A DNA stretch of 64,000 bases from positions 744,001 through 808,000 of the forward strand of contig NC_016025.1 in the NCBI RefSeq assembly GCF_000226295.1, written 5' to 3'. Shown piece by piece: positions 35,901 through 43,600 of the stretch. The notes below the pieces were generated by a model. It searched no databases and was not told the origin of the DNA. It worked only from the letters and a program-made list of their open reading frames with translations. This stretch comes from Chloracidobacterium thermophilum B. GTDB taxonomy: Bacteria > Acidobacteriota > Blastocatellia > Chloracidobacteriales > Chloracidobacteriaceae. Each line of letters opens with the position of its first letter. Within the stretch, counting starts at the first letter, position 1. The translations under genes and the position numbers were made by a program.

Positions 35901-37165
35901 TGATCGGTCGGGTTGACGATGTCCACCCGCACCCGGTAGAAGGTCGTCTGAGGACTGTTACACGGTGGGTTCGGACCATTCCCCGGATTGCCAATGTGAA
36001 ACAGGCGCTGCGTCATGTAGGGCTTGAGTGGTGCGGTTGTGGCCCCCGCATCGCCCGGAAAGTAAACCCGGAACTTGTCCCCCTGCCGCCAGACCGTCGT
36101 GTTGGGGATAGCCGCGCTGCCGTTGCCGGAGGGCACGGCGGCAGCGTGGTTGCCAATGTAGTAGGTGATGTGGTTGTTGCCGGAGGCGCTGATGGTGATG
36201 TTGTTGCGCCAGATACCGTAGTCCACGGCGCTGACGCTGGTCGTCCAGGGACCAACCTCAAAGCTTCCCCACACCGTTGCCCCGGAGACCGTCGTGGTGT
36301 TGAAGGTTTGGCTCCCGGTCCGGCTCGTGAAGGCAATCGTGCCGGTACCGCCGATGTTGGCATCCCAGTCAAAGTCGTTGGCGCGGCACGTACAACCGCT
36401 GGTGATGTAGGGGTAGTAGTTCCACGTAATGGGAGGTTGGCGCTCAGTATTCTGCGGACCAAGATGGATGCCCGGATCAAAGTACATGTTCAGCCCGCGA
36501 CCGGTCGTGGGGCCGCCCAGGTTCTGATCCCGGTTGGCCCCGGGATCAAGCGTGTGCGCCGCCACCCCGAAGGGATTGACGCCGCTATCACCTCCACCGG
36601 GCTGGATGATGCGCAGTTCCCAGTGGCCGGCTGCCGGATTTTCCCTCGTGAAGAAGTTCTTCCACTGGTCGTTGGCGGCTCTGGTGTCGGGGCCGTTCGT
36701 GCCCACGGCCGAGTTGTCACCCTGGGTGAAGTTCAGCCCTGTACCGCTCAGGGAAGTATTGAGAGGGATGGATGTACCGGCGGGATCAAACAGGGAGTAG
36801 TTTGTTGTTATGTTCCCCACCCGGTTGTCAAAACGGTTCACCCCGGACGGCCCGCCTGTCGAACCATAGTCAGCGTCGTAAATGTCAATCGTCAGCCGCG
36901 AAGTGCCGCTCGGCACCTCGATGAACACCGAGTAGTACGTGTTGAGACCCGGCGAAGCCGAACAGCCCACAAAATCACCATTTCCCAAGGGTGCGCCGCT
37001 GTCGCGGACGGTGATCATCTGCGCGTTGAGCGGGGTTCTGGCCGCCCGCACTTCCGGCCGCCTGACCACCGGCGGCACCACCCCTGCCAGTAACCCAACC
37101 AGCACCAGCACGTAAAGCGGTCTGACTGTGGCCCAAAAACGAGTCCTATTCATCTGCGGTTTCAT
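32936..37165 (-). CDS. Exported gingipain-family (C25) cysteine peptidase
   Basis: About 1409 residues. An N-terminal membrane or signal segment (PLYVLVLVGLLAGVVPP) leads into about 500 residues of beta-rich extracellular sequence, then a linker (SSPPPTPTKVDL), a fibronectin-like segment and a C-terminal peptidase domain. The catalytic dyad of family C25 is visible as His in VNYVGHGS (about H1280) and Cys in VGMTCLNG (about C1314), preceded by DFVILTH and YALLVGNATFDPRDY. C25 enzymes cleave after basic residues and some act as sortases in type IX secretion. The start is the ATG at 37165 with GGAG upstream; it overlaps the S26 peptidase stop (ATGA). It is the last gene of the RiPP-like operon. 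Confidence 0.85.
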   Translation of the reverse strand: MKPQMNRTRFWATVRPLYVLVLVGLLAGVVPPVVRRPEVRAARTPLNAQMITVRDSGAPLGNGDFVGCSASPGLNTYYSVFIEVPSGTSRLTIDIYDADYGSTGGPSGVNRFDNRVGNITTNYSLFDPAGTSIPLNTSLSGTGLNFTQGDNSAVGTNGPDTRAANDQWKNFFTRENPAAGHWELRIIQPGGGDSGVNPFGVAAHTLDPGANRDQNLGGPTTGRGLNMYFDPGIHLGPQNTERQPPITWNYYPYITSGCTCRANDFDWDANIGGTGTIAFTSRTGSQTFNTTTVSGATVWGSFEVGPWTTSVSAVDYGIWRNNITISASGNNHITYYIGNHAAAVPSGNGSAAIPNTTVWRQGDKFRVYFPGDAGATTAPLKPYMTQRLFHIGNPGNGPNPPCNSPQTTFYRVRVDIVNPTDHDIVLDGTTITGPVFGTRTRQVVANLPGVPEVAYVNDSTYGGAQVTQGTFTQPADGATSGSITWTPDTIAANSAASLYYVIRVSPTTGSPCVMNVTGTPGGTPEGTTAVWRDETGNTTQERATYTFGPLCELAVNRNGACAGCTDSSPPPTPTKVDLTGFEATRYATGDVLVQWATGYESAHLGFHLWRERDGRRERLTPELIAGSALLTSDALTAGQRYTWRDETARLVKGSAIYWLEAYDLDGSRQWYGPVTLRQTREAVPLALLKNSPLLGHSTSRLGRQIEDDAAPAGAELTGSKEASRYKAGAGVGLEPPGDLEMQQWLAAQPAVKLRVTRTGWQRVTFGALAAAGLSPTADRERLQLYAHGRQVPLRVTAEGIEFYGVADDTPDSGERVYWLIEGRTPGNRVGPGAGAPMLRPTLQHFRSRVTRADKTIYFAALLNGDEDNFFGSVVTNSPVAQDIVVRDPATASGEPAQVSVELQGVSLGAHTVNVLWNGQPLGAVTYTGRSVGQATWTVPAEQVINGANTVTLQASEAGDVNLVKTLTVEYARQLQAADDRLLVHVPRTGGRHTLQVTGFTAPAVAFDITQPEAPVQLPVRMMGQTAMLGAAAGRDILLTTTGAMWSPQVEANTPSAWHRTDVAADFVILTHGAFRPAAERLARTRQAEGLRTVVVDITDVYDEWGYGAPSTAAVRAFLETAALRWARPARYALLVGNATFDPRDYLGFGGHFIPTKLLAVGTLETAVDDWFGDFGGTGLAQLAIGRLPVRTPAEAEIVIGKILTYEQAGAADWKQRVVVVADNPDAGGDFDQAATDIIGLAPDPAQVTPIRLSVLGAAGARAAVLAGFNSGAGLVNYVGHGSTQNWAAENLLTSADAAGLMNTGQPAIVVGMTCLNGLHHDLYTTSLGKALVLAPGGAVATWTSSSLTVSPDQHGANVGLLDALYGLEPAARLGDAIRRAKLGTNSLEVRRSWTLLGDPTLRVREIPRR

Positions 37166-37587
37166 GGCGTCTTCTCCAATACAGGCTTCAAAAAGAACTT
37201 CCACCGCGCACAACGCTGCCCGAACCGCCGGACGGCCCCGGCCAGCCGTGCGCGGCAGGAACGTGGCGGCAACAGCACGCGCCCCAGAATGGCCCGGCGC
37301 GGCACAACATCGGTTGCCTGCCCCTGGGCGTCGCCGCGCAGTACAAACCACGTGTCATCAGCAGCGGAACGAACTGCGATGATGCGATGCGCAATCAGCC
37401 GGCCGTCCACCTGCGCCAGAACGATTTCCCCACGCCCCGGCTGCTCATCGGCGCCCAGCGGCCGGACGGTAATCGTCTCGCCGTCGGCAATGGTCGGCGC
37501 CATGCTGCGCCCCGGCGCGGTGAACCGCACCGGCAGTCCCTGCGCCAGAAGACTTCGGACCAGCGTTGTCCAGCCGGCGTTGGTCAC
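37162..37587 (-). CDS. S24/S26-family peptidase, His-type signal peptidase
   Basis: A 141-residue protein with the serine-site motif PGRSMAPTIADG (Ser about residue 28) and the downstream boxes GEIVLAQVDGRLIAHRI and FVLRGDAQG. The general-base position carries His (AHRI) where bacterial signal peptidase I has Lys, as in SipW/Sec11 ER-type signal peptidases. There is no clear N-terminal membrane anchor. It begins at a GTG that overlaps the HprK-like stop, and its stop overlaps the C25 gene, so the three are coupled. In this context it is a candidate for removing a leader or signal segment from the precursor peptide or the C25 protein. Confidence 0.75.
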   Translation of the reverse strand: MTNAGWTTLVRSLLAQGLPVRFTAPGRSMAPTIADGETITVRPLGADEQPGRGEIVLAQVDGRLIAHRIIAVRSAADDTWFVLRGDAQGQATDVVPRRAILGRVLLPPRSCRARLAGAVRRFGQRCARWKFFLKPVLEKTP

Positions 37588-38447
37588 GGCTGCATCCTCC
37601 GTACGTAGTCCACAACGGCCGGCGTCGGACGAAACACGAGTTCGTAACAGGGAACGGCCGTCACCAGCCGCTCCAGAAAACCAACCGTGAAATCGAGCGC
37701 CGCGGCGTCATAAAAAGGTGGAAAAGCGCGGGCAAACAGCCGGGCCGCCGCCAGCCCCGGTGGTAGCGGGCGGGCCGCGTCTTCGGCGCCCTTGCACAAA
37801 ATGAACAGGGCGTTGAGAGGCGCGGCAGCCGGCGCGGCAAACTCGCCTTCCCCGTGCCACGGCGTTCCAAACATCAGCCACTGCCCATCGCACTGGCGGA
37901 CGATGACCCGGTCATCACTGAGCACCGTCGCCCCGGCCCGCGTCCAGAGCCGGGCGGTTGTGGTCTTGCCGTCACCCGACTGCCCGACAAAGAGGAACCC
38001 GCGCCCGTCCGTATCCACCACGGCGCAGGCGTGGAGTTCGACACCCTGCCCACGCGCCAGCAGGTTTGTCACCAGCAGTTCATCCACGGGATATTCCAGC
38101 GGCGACTGCATGGCGGCGATGACGGCCGGCAGGCGGCGATACCAGATGCAGCCGGTCTGGTAGGCCGGGTCAAACCAAGCAATGCGGTAGGGTTCAGGGC
38201 CGAACACCGGCGCGGCAATGTCGTAGCGATACCCACCGGCGGCCCGGTACAGCGTCCACATCCCGCCGGAGGCAAAGACCAGTTCCATCGGCTCCGGCAG
38301 CGCCGCCTCATCCAGCCAGCCAACGCGGATCGCCGCGTCTGCCGGCGCGTCCTCCCACGGTACAACAAAGCGCGCGGTCGGGCCGCTGATGTGCATGGGC
38401 AAGCCGAGGCCCCTGGCGTCCACGGCCAGCCGCAGCCCGCCAATCAT
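37584..38447 (-). CDS. HprK-related serine kinase-like protein
   Basis: About 287 residues from the ATG at 38447 (28 bases after the precursor stop); a longer frame starts at 38519 inside the precursor gene. The C-terminal half is an HPr-kinase-like P-loop domain with Walker A GQSGDGKTT at about 155-163, then SDDRVIV and GTPWHGEGEFA, as in HprK homologues that accompany peptide-modification clusters. Some HprK relatives in lasso-peptide clusters phosphorylate a serine of the precursor. Here no PTS HPr is present, so a peptide-tailoring or regulatory role is more plausible than sugar-uptake control. Its stop overlaps the S26 peptidase start (GTGA). Confidence 0.8.
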   Translation of the reverse strand: MIGGLRLAVDARGLGLPMHISGPTARFVVPWEDAPADAAIRVGWLDEAALPEPMELVFASGGMWTLYRAAGGYRYDIAAPVFGPEPYRIAWFDPAYQTGCIWYRRLPAVIAAMQSPLEYPVDELLVTNLLARGQGVELHACAVVDTDGRGFLFVGQSGDGKTTTARLWTRAGATVLSDDRVIVRQCDGQWLMFGTPWHGEGEFAAPAAAPLNALFILCKGAEDAARPLPPGLAAARLFARAFPPFYDAAALDFTVGFLERLVTAVPCYELVFRPTPAVVDYVRRMQP

Positions 38448-38475
38448 CAACCGGGTTTGCCGGGAACAGAGGCGT

Positions 38476-38676
38476 TCAGGAAGCAATGGAGCTACATGCG
38501 AGGGTCGTACATTGAGCATTGGACGGTCCGGCGGTGCTGGTGGTCTTGCAGGCCCCCAGTACGGCTTCTTCAGCGCGCAACTCGACCCGGACGATGGATG
38601 GTTTGGTGTAGGGACGCCGCGCCGGCTTTTCCGGCACCCCCGAAGCTGATGTGGATGGTGAATGCGGTTCTGTCAT
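38476..38676 (-). CDS. Putative RiPP precursor peptide
   Basis: A 66-residue peptide between the radical SAM gene and the kinase gene. The ATG at 38676 has AAGGA about 10 bases upstream (a longer start at 38715 is less likely). Residues 1-40 look like a leader with RPYTKPSIVRVELRAEEAVL; residues 41-66 look like a core, Ser/Thr-rich with Cys at 43, 56 and 61 (CX12CX4C) and Ser as the final residue. The order leader-VLGAC-core and the KPxI motif recall precursor peptides of radical SAM/SPASM clusters. No toxin or ribosomal family matches by eye. The exact leader/core boundary and modification are unknown. Confidence 0.7.
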   Translation of the reverse strand: MTEPHSPSTSASGVPEKPARRPYTKPSIVRVELRAEEAVLGACKTTSTAGPSNAQCTTLACSSIAS

Positions 38677-38725
38677 GGAATGCGGTCCTTTCGGTCGTGG
38701 GAAACGGATAAGCATGGTTGGAACG

Positions 38726-39979
38726 TTATGGTGTGGGTTCTGCTACAACGGGACGTGCCTGAAGTACCGGCAAGGCCCGGCGGGATTGGAAAGTCAGTTC
38801 GACACCCAGTTCCTGCGCCCGGGCGCGCAAAGCTGCCACAGAAGCCTGGATGTCCTCGTAACGCTCGCTTCCCGGACGGTACTCGCACAGCGGGTTGGGC
38901 TTCAGATCAAGCCCAAGCAGGTAGGCGCGCAGATGATTCGTCCGGCAGAAGAAATCCACAGCGGCTTCCTTGTCGCCGTTTTCCAGTTCGTTGACAGCGG
39001 CGCAGCTCGTGCACATGAGGCGGATTTCGCAGCTTGTGCACTTGGCCGGACGGGTTCGGGTCTGAAGGCGCACCCGCCGCAGAAACTGCTCCCAGCCCTC
39101 GCGGAAACTGCCCTGGCGCAGGTCGTAGGTGTCCACCTGCGACAGCACACAGATGGACATCTCGCCGTACGGGTTCACGGCAAAGGAACCAACGCCGCCG
39201 CCGCAGTCATAGACGGTGTTGGAAACGTATGGGGCCACGGCAGCCGTCCGGTAGCGGTCGTTGAGGTCGCGCCAGGCGGTCATACGGCGCGGATCGCGCA
39301 GGTCCAGCTCGACGACTTCTTCGGGCGTCAGGCGCACTTCCAGTGGCGACTGCGAACAGTCAACCCGTGGGTTGATCATGCTGTCGAACTTGAACGGCAC
39401 GCCCAGACTTTCGGCAAAATCGCGCATGGCGAAGATTTCATCTCTGGTGATGGTTGTGCCGACGGTCTTGAGCTTGAGCGGCAGCCGGCGTTCAAGCAGC
39501 AGGCGGATGCCCTGGTGACAGCGGTCGTAGGAGCCGGGCACGCGGGTCAGCCGCTCATAGGTTTCGCGGGTGTGGCCGTAGAGCGTGATCTCGATGGCAA
39601 AGGGACGCCATTCGGCCAGATAGTCGGCAATGCGCGGCGTCAGCAGTGTGCCGTTGGTAAACAGCGTGATGATGAAGCCCCGGCGCCTGGCTTCGGTGTA
39701 GATGTCCAGAAAGTCCCGGCGCGCAAAAATTTCCCCGCCGGTAAAGAGCACCCACAGCGTTCCGGCTTCGGCAATTTCGTCGAAAATCCGCCGGTATTCA
39801 TCCAGCGAAAGCTCGCGCCGCCGGGCGGCGTGGTCATTCATTGGCAGGTTGTTGTAGCAGTGCTGGCAGGCCAGCGGGCAGCGGCGGCTTACCTCAAAGG
39901 TGGCTTCCAGCGGGATGCGCTGGGCCAGCAGCCGCTCGTGCAACCGGCGACTGAGTTCTGCATACGGGATGCTTTCCAT
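38726..39979 (-). CDS. Radical SAM/SPASM peptide-modifying enzyme
   Basis: About 417 residues from the ATG at 39979 (AGAGGGAAG upstream). The radical SAM motif CPLACQHC is at C34, C38 and C41; GGE appears in LFTGGEIF. A C-terminal SPASM domain is shown by a Cys series: YDCGGG, ICVLSQ, CTSCEIRLMCTSC and FFCRTN, which would hold two auxiliary clusters. This is the layout of PqqE/AlbA-type enzymes that cross-link or modify ribosomal peptides. It lies 10 bases after a PqqD-like gene and 49 bases before the candidate precursor. The expected chemistry (thioether, carbon-carbon bond or other) cannot be read from sequence. Confidence 0.88.
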   Translation of the reverse strand: MESIPYAELSRRLHERLLAQRIPLEATFEVSRRCPLACQHCYNNLPMNDHAARRRELSLDEYRRIFDEIAEAGTLWVLFTGGEIFARRDFLDIYTEARRRGFIITLFTNGTLLTPRIADYLAEWRPFAIEITLYGHTRETYERLTRVPGSYDRCHQGIRLLLERRLPLKLKTVGTTITRDEIFAMRDFAESLGVPFKFDSMINPRVDCSQSPLEVRLTPEEVVELDLRDPRRMTAWRDLNDRYRTAAVAPYVSNTVYDCGGGVGSFAVNPYGEMSICVLSQVDTYDLRQGSFREGWEQFLRRVRLQTRTRPAKCTSCEIRLMCTSCAAVNELENGDKEAAVDFFCRTNHLRAYLLGLDLKPNPLCEYRPGSERYEDIQASVAALRARAQELGVELTFQSRRALPVLQARPVVAEPTP

Positions 39980-39989
39980 GGCTTCCCTC

Positions 39990-40289
39990 TCAGGCGGCAG
40001 AGCTGGCAGCGTGGCGAAACTCGACAATGCCGCTTTCCTCAAGTGCGGCCAGAAATTCAGCGACATCCTGCGCGGCCTGTTCCGGTGACACCTCGAAAGC
40101 CTCACAGAGCACCGCGCCGAGCGCAGCTACGTCTCCGGTTGTATCGAGCTGTGACCAGAGCAAGGCGGCCGTGTCGTTCAGGACGTAGATGGCATCCAGA
40201 TCAGCCGCCTGCCCGCGAATCGGGATCAACAGGGTTTCGTCGGCAATGCGGCGCGTCACACATGGAAGTTTTTTGACAAGGTTGTTCAT
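39990..40289 (-). CDS. PqqD-family peptide chaperone
   Basis: A 99-residue protein with the PqqD-type winged-helix pattern: an N-terminal strand region (CVTRRIADETLLIPIRGQ), IYVLNDTAALLWSQLD (the conserved LN-x-T/S-A-x-x-LW segment), DVAALGAVLCEAFEV, then DVAEFLAALEESGIVEF. These proteins act as RiPP recognition elements that bind the leader peptide and present it to the radical SAM enzyme. The start is the ATG at 40289, with an A-rich weak ribosome-binding site; the longer upstream frame is not supported. It is the first gene of the operon. Confidence 0.85.
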   Translation of the reverse strand: MNNLVKKLPCVTRRIADETLLIPIRGQAADLDAIYVLNDTAALLWSQLDTTGDVAALGAVLCEAFEVSPEQAAQDVAEFLAALEESGIVEFRHAASSAA

Positions 40290-40658
40290 AAGATTTTTCC
40301 AGCTTTCGGGTTGTTTTTTTATGAGTTTCACTTCATACCCATAAAGAGTTGCAATTGTGTTGCACCAGCTTGTCAGTCCAGGACAGTCTCCCAAAAAAGT
40401 TCTCACCTCGCTCAGACGCTCCCACCGGCAGCGGCGGCACATGCCTTCCAAAATTTTTTGCCTTCGGGACTGCGCAACGCCGCCTGCCAGCGTCAGAAAC
40501 GTCCTGCTCCGGGCGAAACCGGCACGTTGGCTTTCGACTTGGCCTTTCAGCGGTGCTTGGTGAGAATGGGCGCTTGTTTTCGCGCGCCGCCACGGCGAAT
40601 GCTGGTGGGGGATCGCTTCCAAATACGTTGGATGACGCTCTTAAGGATGACCTTGTTG
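40290..40658. promoter_or_regulatory. Divergent region between RiPP operon and kelch gene
   Basis: A 369-base gap with an A/T-rich segment at about 40290-40380 that contrasts with the high G+C around it and probably holds the minus-strand operon promoter. I see no confident -35/-10 pair. The kelch reading frame stays open across the plus strand here, but with no signal-peptide or domain character before 40632. Confidence 0.5.
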
Positions 40659-43600
40659 ATGTCTTCACGCCTGTTGACCCGTCTCGGTCTGGTTCTGATG
40701 TTGTGCCTGCATCCGTTGCTGTTGTCTCTCCCGCCCACGCTGGCGTCCAGTGGAACACCACGGCCACTGCGCCCTTCCCAACCCCCAGCGCACACCAGAA
40801 CGGCTCCGACAACCCTTGCCCTTCCGGGGGCTGCACAGTGGCGTACACTCACACTCGATGAGCGGGTGCGTTACCGCCGGGCGATTGAACAGGTCTATTG
40901 GAAACGGCGGCGCTGGGAGGCCACGACACCCAAGCCGGCTTTCGACCGTCTTTTTTCCCAGCCGCAACTCCGCGCCCTCGTCGAAGACGAACTGCGCCAG
41001 CAGCACGCGCTGGACATGCTCTGGCATCACGCGCCGACGCCCGCCGAACTCCATGCCGAAGTCAGCCGGATGATGCGCCATTCCAAACAACCGGAAGTGT
41101 TGCAGGAGCTGTTTGCGGCGCTGGACAACGACCCCATTGCCATTGCCGAATGCCTGGCGCGGCCGGTGCTGGTCAGACAGCGGTTGCAGGCGGACTATGC
41201 CCGTGACCGGCGGTTTCACGGCCGGCTCGAAGCCCAGGTGCGCCAGGCGCTGGAAATCGCGCCCGCGGTTGAGACGCTCTCCCGGCTGGGCGCGGTCTGC
41301 ACCGAAGTCGAGTTCATCCGCCGTGACCGGCCTGAAGCCTTCGCGGTTGCCGACCTACGCCGCCTGCCGGTGTCCGGCGCGGACTGGGAACACGAAATGG
41401 CCCGGCTTGCAGAACGCTTCGGAAGCCACCCGGCCAAACTGGCGCCCGGTATGGTGACGCCTCTGTGTGAAGACGACGAGCGGTTTTTCGTCCAGCAGCT
41501 TCAGGCGATTGAAGGCGGCCGGGTGCGGCTTGCCACGGCCGAATGGCGCAAAGTGGACTTCGATACCTGGTGGGCGCAGGTCAGGGCCAACTACAGCCCC
41601 GTCATCCCGACAGTCTCCGGGTCGTTTCCAGAACTCCGGCTGCCGGTCACGGCGGAAAGTGCCCTCCCCAAGGCCATTGCCGGCAACGACAACCGCTGGG
41701 CGCAGGATGCCGGCGATGGTGTCCCGTCCGCGCGTTTCCGCCATACGGCAGTCTGGACGGGCGTCGAAATGATTGTGTGGGGCGGTTTCCGGGGGACGTT
41801 CAGCGGCGGCAGCCCGCTCAACACCGGCGGGCGCTACAACCCGATTACCGACACCTGGACGCCGACGCGCGTTGCCCCCAGCGCCATCGGCGCCACCGAT
41901 GCCGCGCCAGCGCCACGGGTCAACCATACGGCCGTGTGGACCGGCACGCGGATGATTGTCTGGGGCGGCGTCAGCGGCACGCCGGTCAACTCCGGCGCAC
42001 TCTACGATCCGGTCGAAAACAAGTGGACGGCGACCCGTACCGACCCCAGTTCATCCACGGCCAACGACGGCGCACCGGCCGCCCGGTTCAGCCACGTTGC
42101 TGTCTGGCTGGCGCAGGCCGGGCGGATGGTTGTCTGGGGCGGCAACCTCAACTTTGTCGGCAGCGTTCCCATCCCAACCAATACCGGCGGCGTCTATAAC
42201 CCCGAAACCAACGCCTGGAGCGCCACGGCCACGACGGGCGCACCACAGGCGCGGACCGACCACGTGGCGGTTTCGACCGGAACGGCGATGATTGTCTTCG
42301 GCGGCGTCAACGCCGACGGCGGCCGCCTCAACAGCGGCGGCATTTATACGCCCAGCAACAACACCTGGACGGCGACAAGCACGACCAATGCCCCCGGACT
42401 GTTCACCCCCAGCGCCGTATGGACGGGAACGGAACTTCTCGTCTGGGGCAGCGTGGCCGGCGCGCCAGCGCCAACCGTGGCCGGTGCCCGTTACAACCCG
42501 GCCAACAACACCTGGACAGCGATTGCCACGGCTGGCGCGCCGACGCCCCGCGTCAACCAGAGTACCGTCTGGACCGGCACGGAAATGATTGTCTGGGGCG
42601 GGGCGGCGCTCGACGTACGTTTCAACGACGGTGGACGCTACAACCCGGCGACGAACACCTGGACGCCGGTCACAACGGTCGGCGCTCCGTCGGGACGTGA
42701 AAACCACACGGCCATCTGGACGGATGCCTACGCCGAACCGAACCAGAACGCCACGAAGTACATGATTGTCTGGGGCGGACAGGGCGGCGACGCCACCGGC
42801 GGCCGCTACGATCCCCTCACGAACACCTGGCTTCCGACGGCGACCACGCCCGTTCCGATCGCCCGCGAAGGCCACACAGCGGTCAACACCGGCGTGGAAA
42901 TGATCATCTGGGGCGGTGCATCAGCCGGTGTGCGGACGCTGACCGGCGGGCGCTACAACCTCGCCACGGCCCAGTGGCTGCCCACGTCCACCCAGGGCGC
43001 GCCCGGCGCGGCGATCAACCTGCCGCCCGTGGGCCACACCGCCGTGTGGACAGGCAGCGAAATGATCATCTGGGGCGGACAGACCAACGCTGGCGGGCGC
43101 TACAACCCCGTCACGAACACCTGGACGCCCACCTCGCTGACGAATGCCCCCTCGGCACGGGAAGAACACACCGCCGTGTGGACGGGCAGTGAAATGATCG
43201 TCTGGGGCGGACGTTTCACGAATCCGTCCAACAATGAGACCAACTACTTTGACAACGGCGGGCGGTACAACCCCGCAACGGATACGTGGGCGGCGACGGC
43301 AGCGGATGGTCGCCCCGGGCCGCGCTCCCGGCACACGGCCGTCTGGACGGGCAGCGAAATGATCGTCTGGGGCGGCGTGACCTTTGCCGACAACCGCTTT
43401 TCCGAACTGCGCACCGGCGGACGCTACAACCCGACGACGAACACCTGGACGCCCACGCGCACCGATCCGACCAGCTCCGGCGGGACGGACGGCGCGCCGG
43501 ATGCCCGTTTTGACCACACGGCCATCTGGACGGGCGACCGGATGATCGTCTGGGGCGGGGCGACCACCGCCGCCCGGGCGTTCAACTCCGGGGCGCTGTA

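Noticed and set aside
37584-40289. Lasso peptide cluster
   Set aside because: Despite the HprK-like kinase, there is no asparagine-synthetase-like cyclase or transglutaminase-like leader peptidase; the radical SAM/SPASM enzyme points to another RiPP class.
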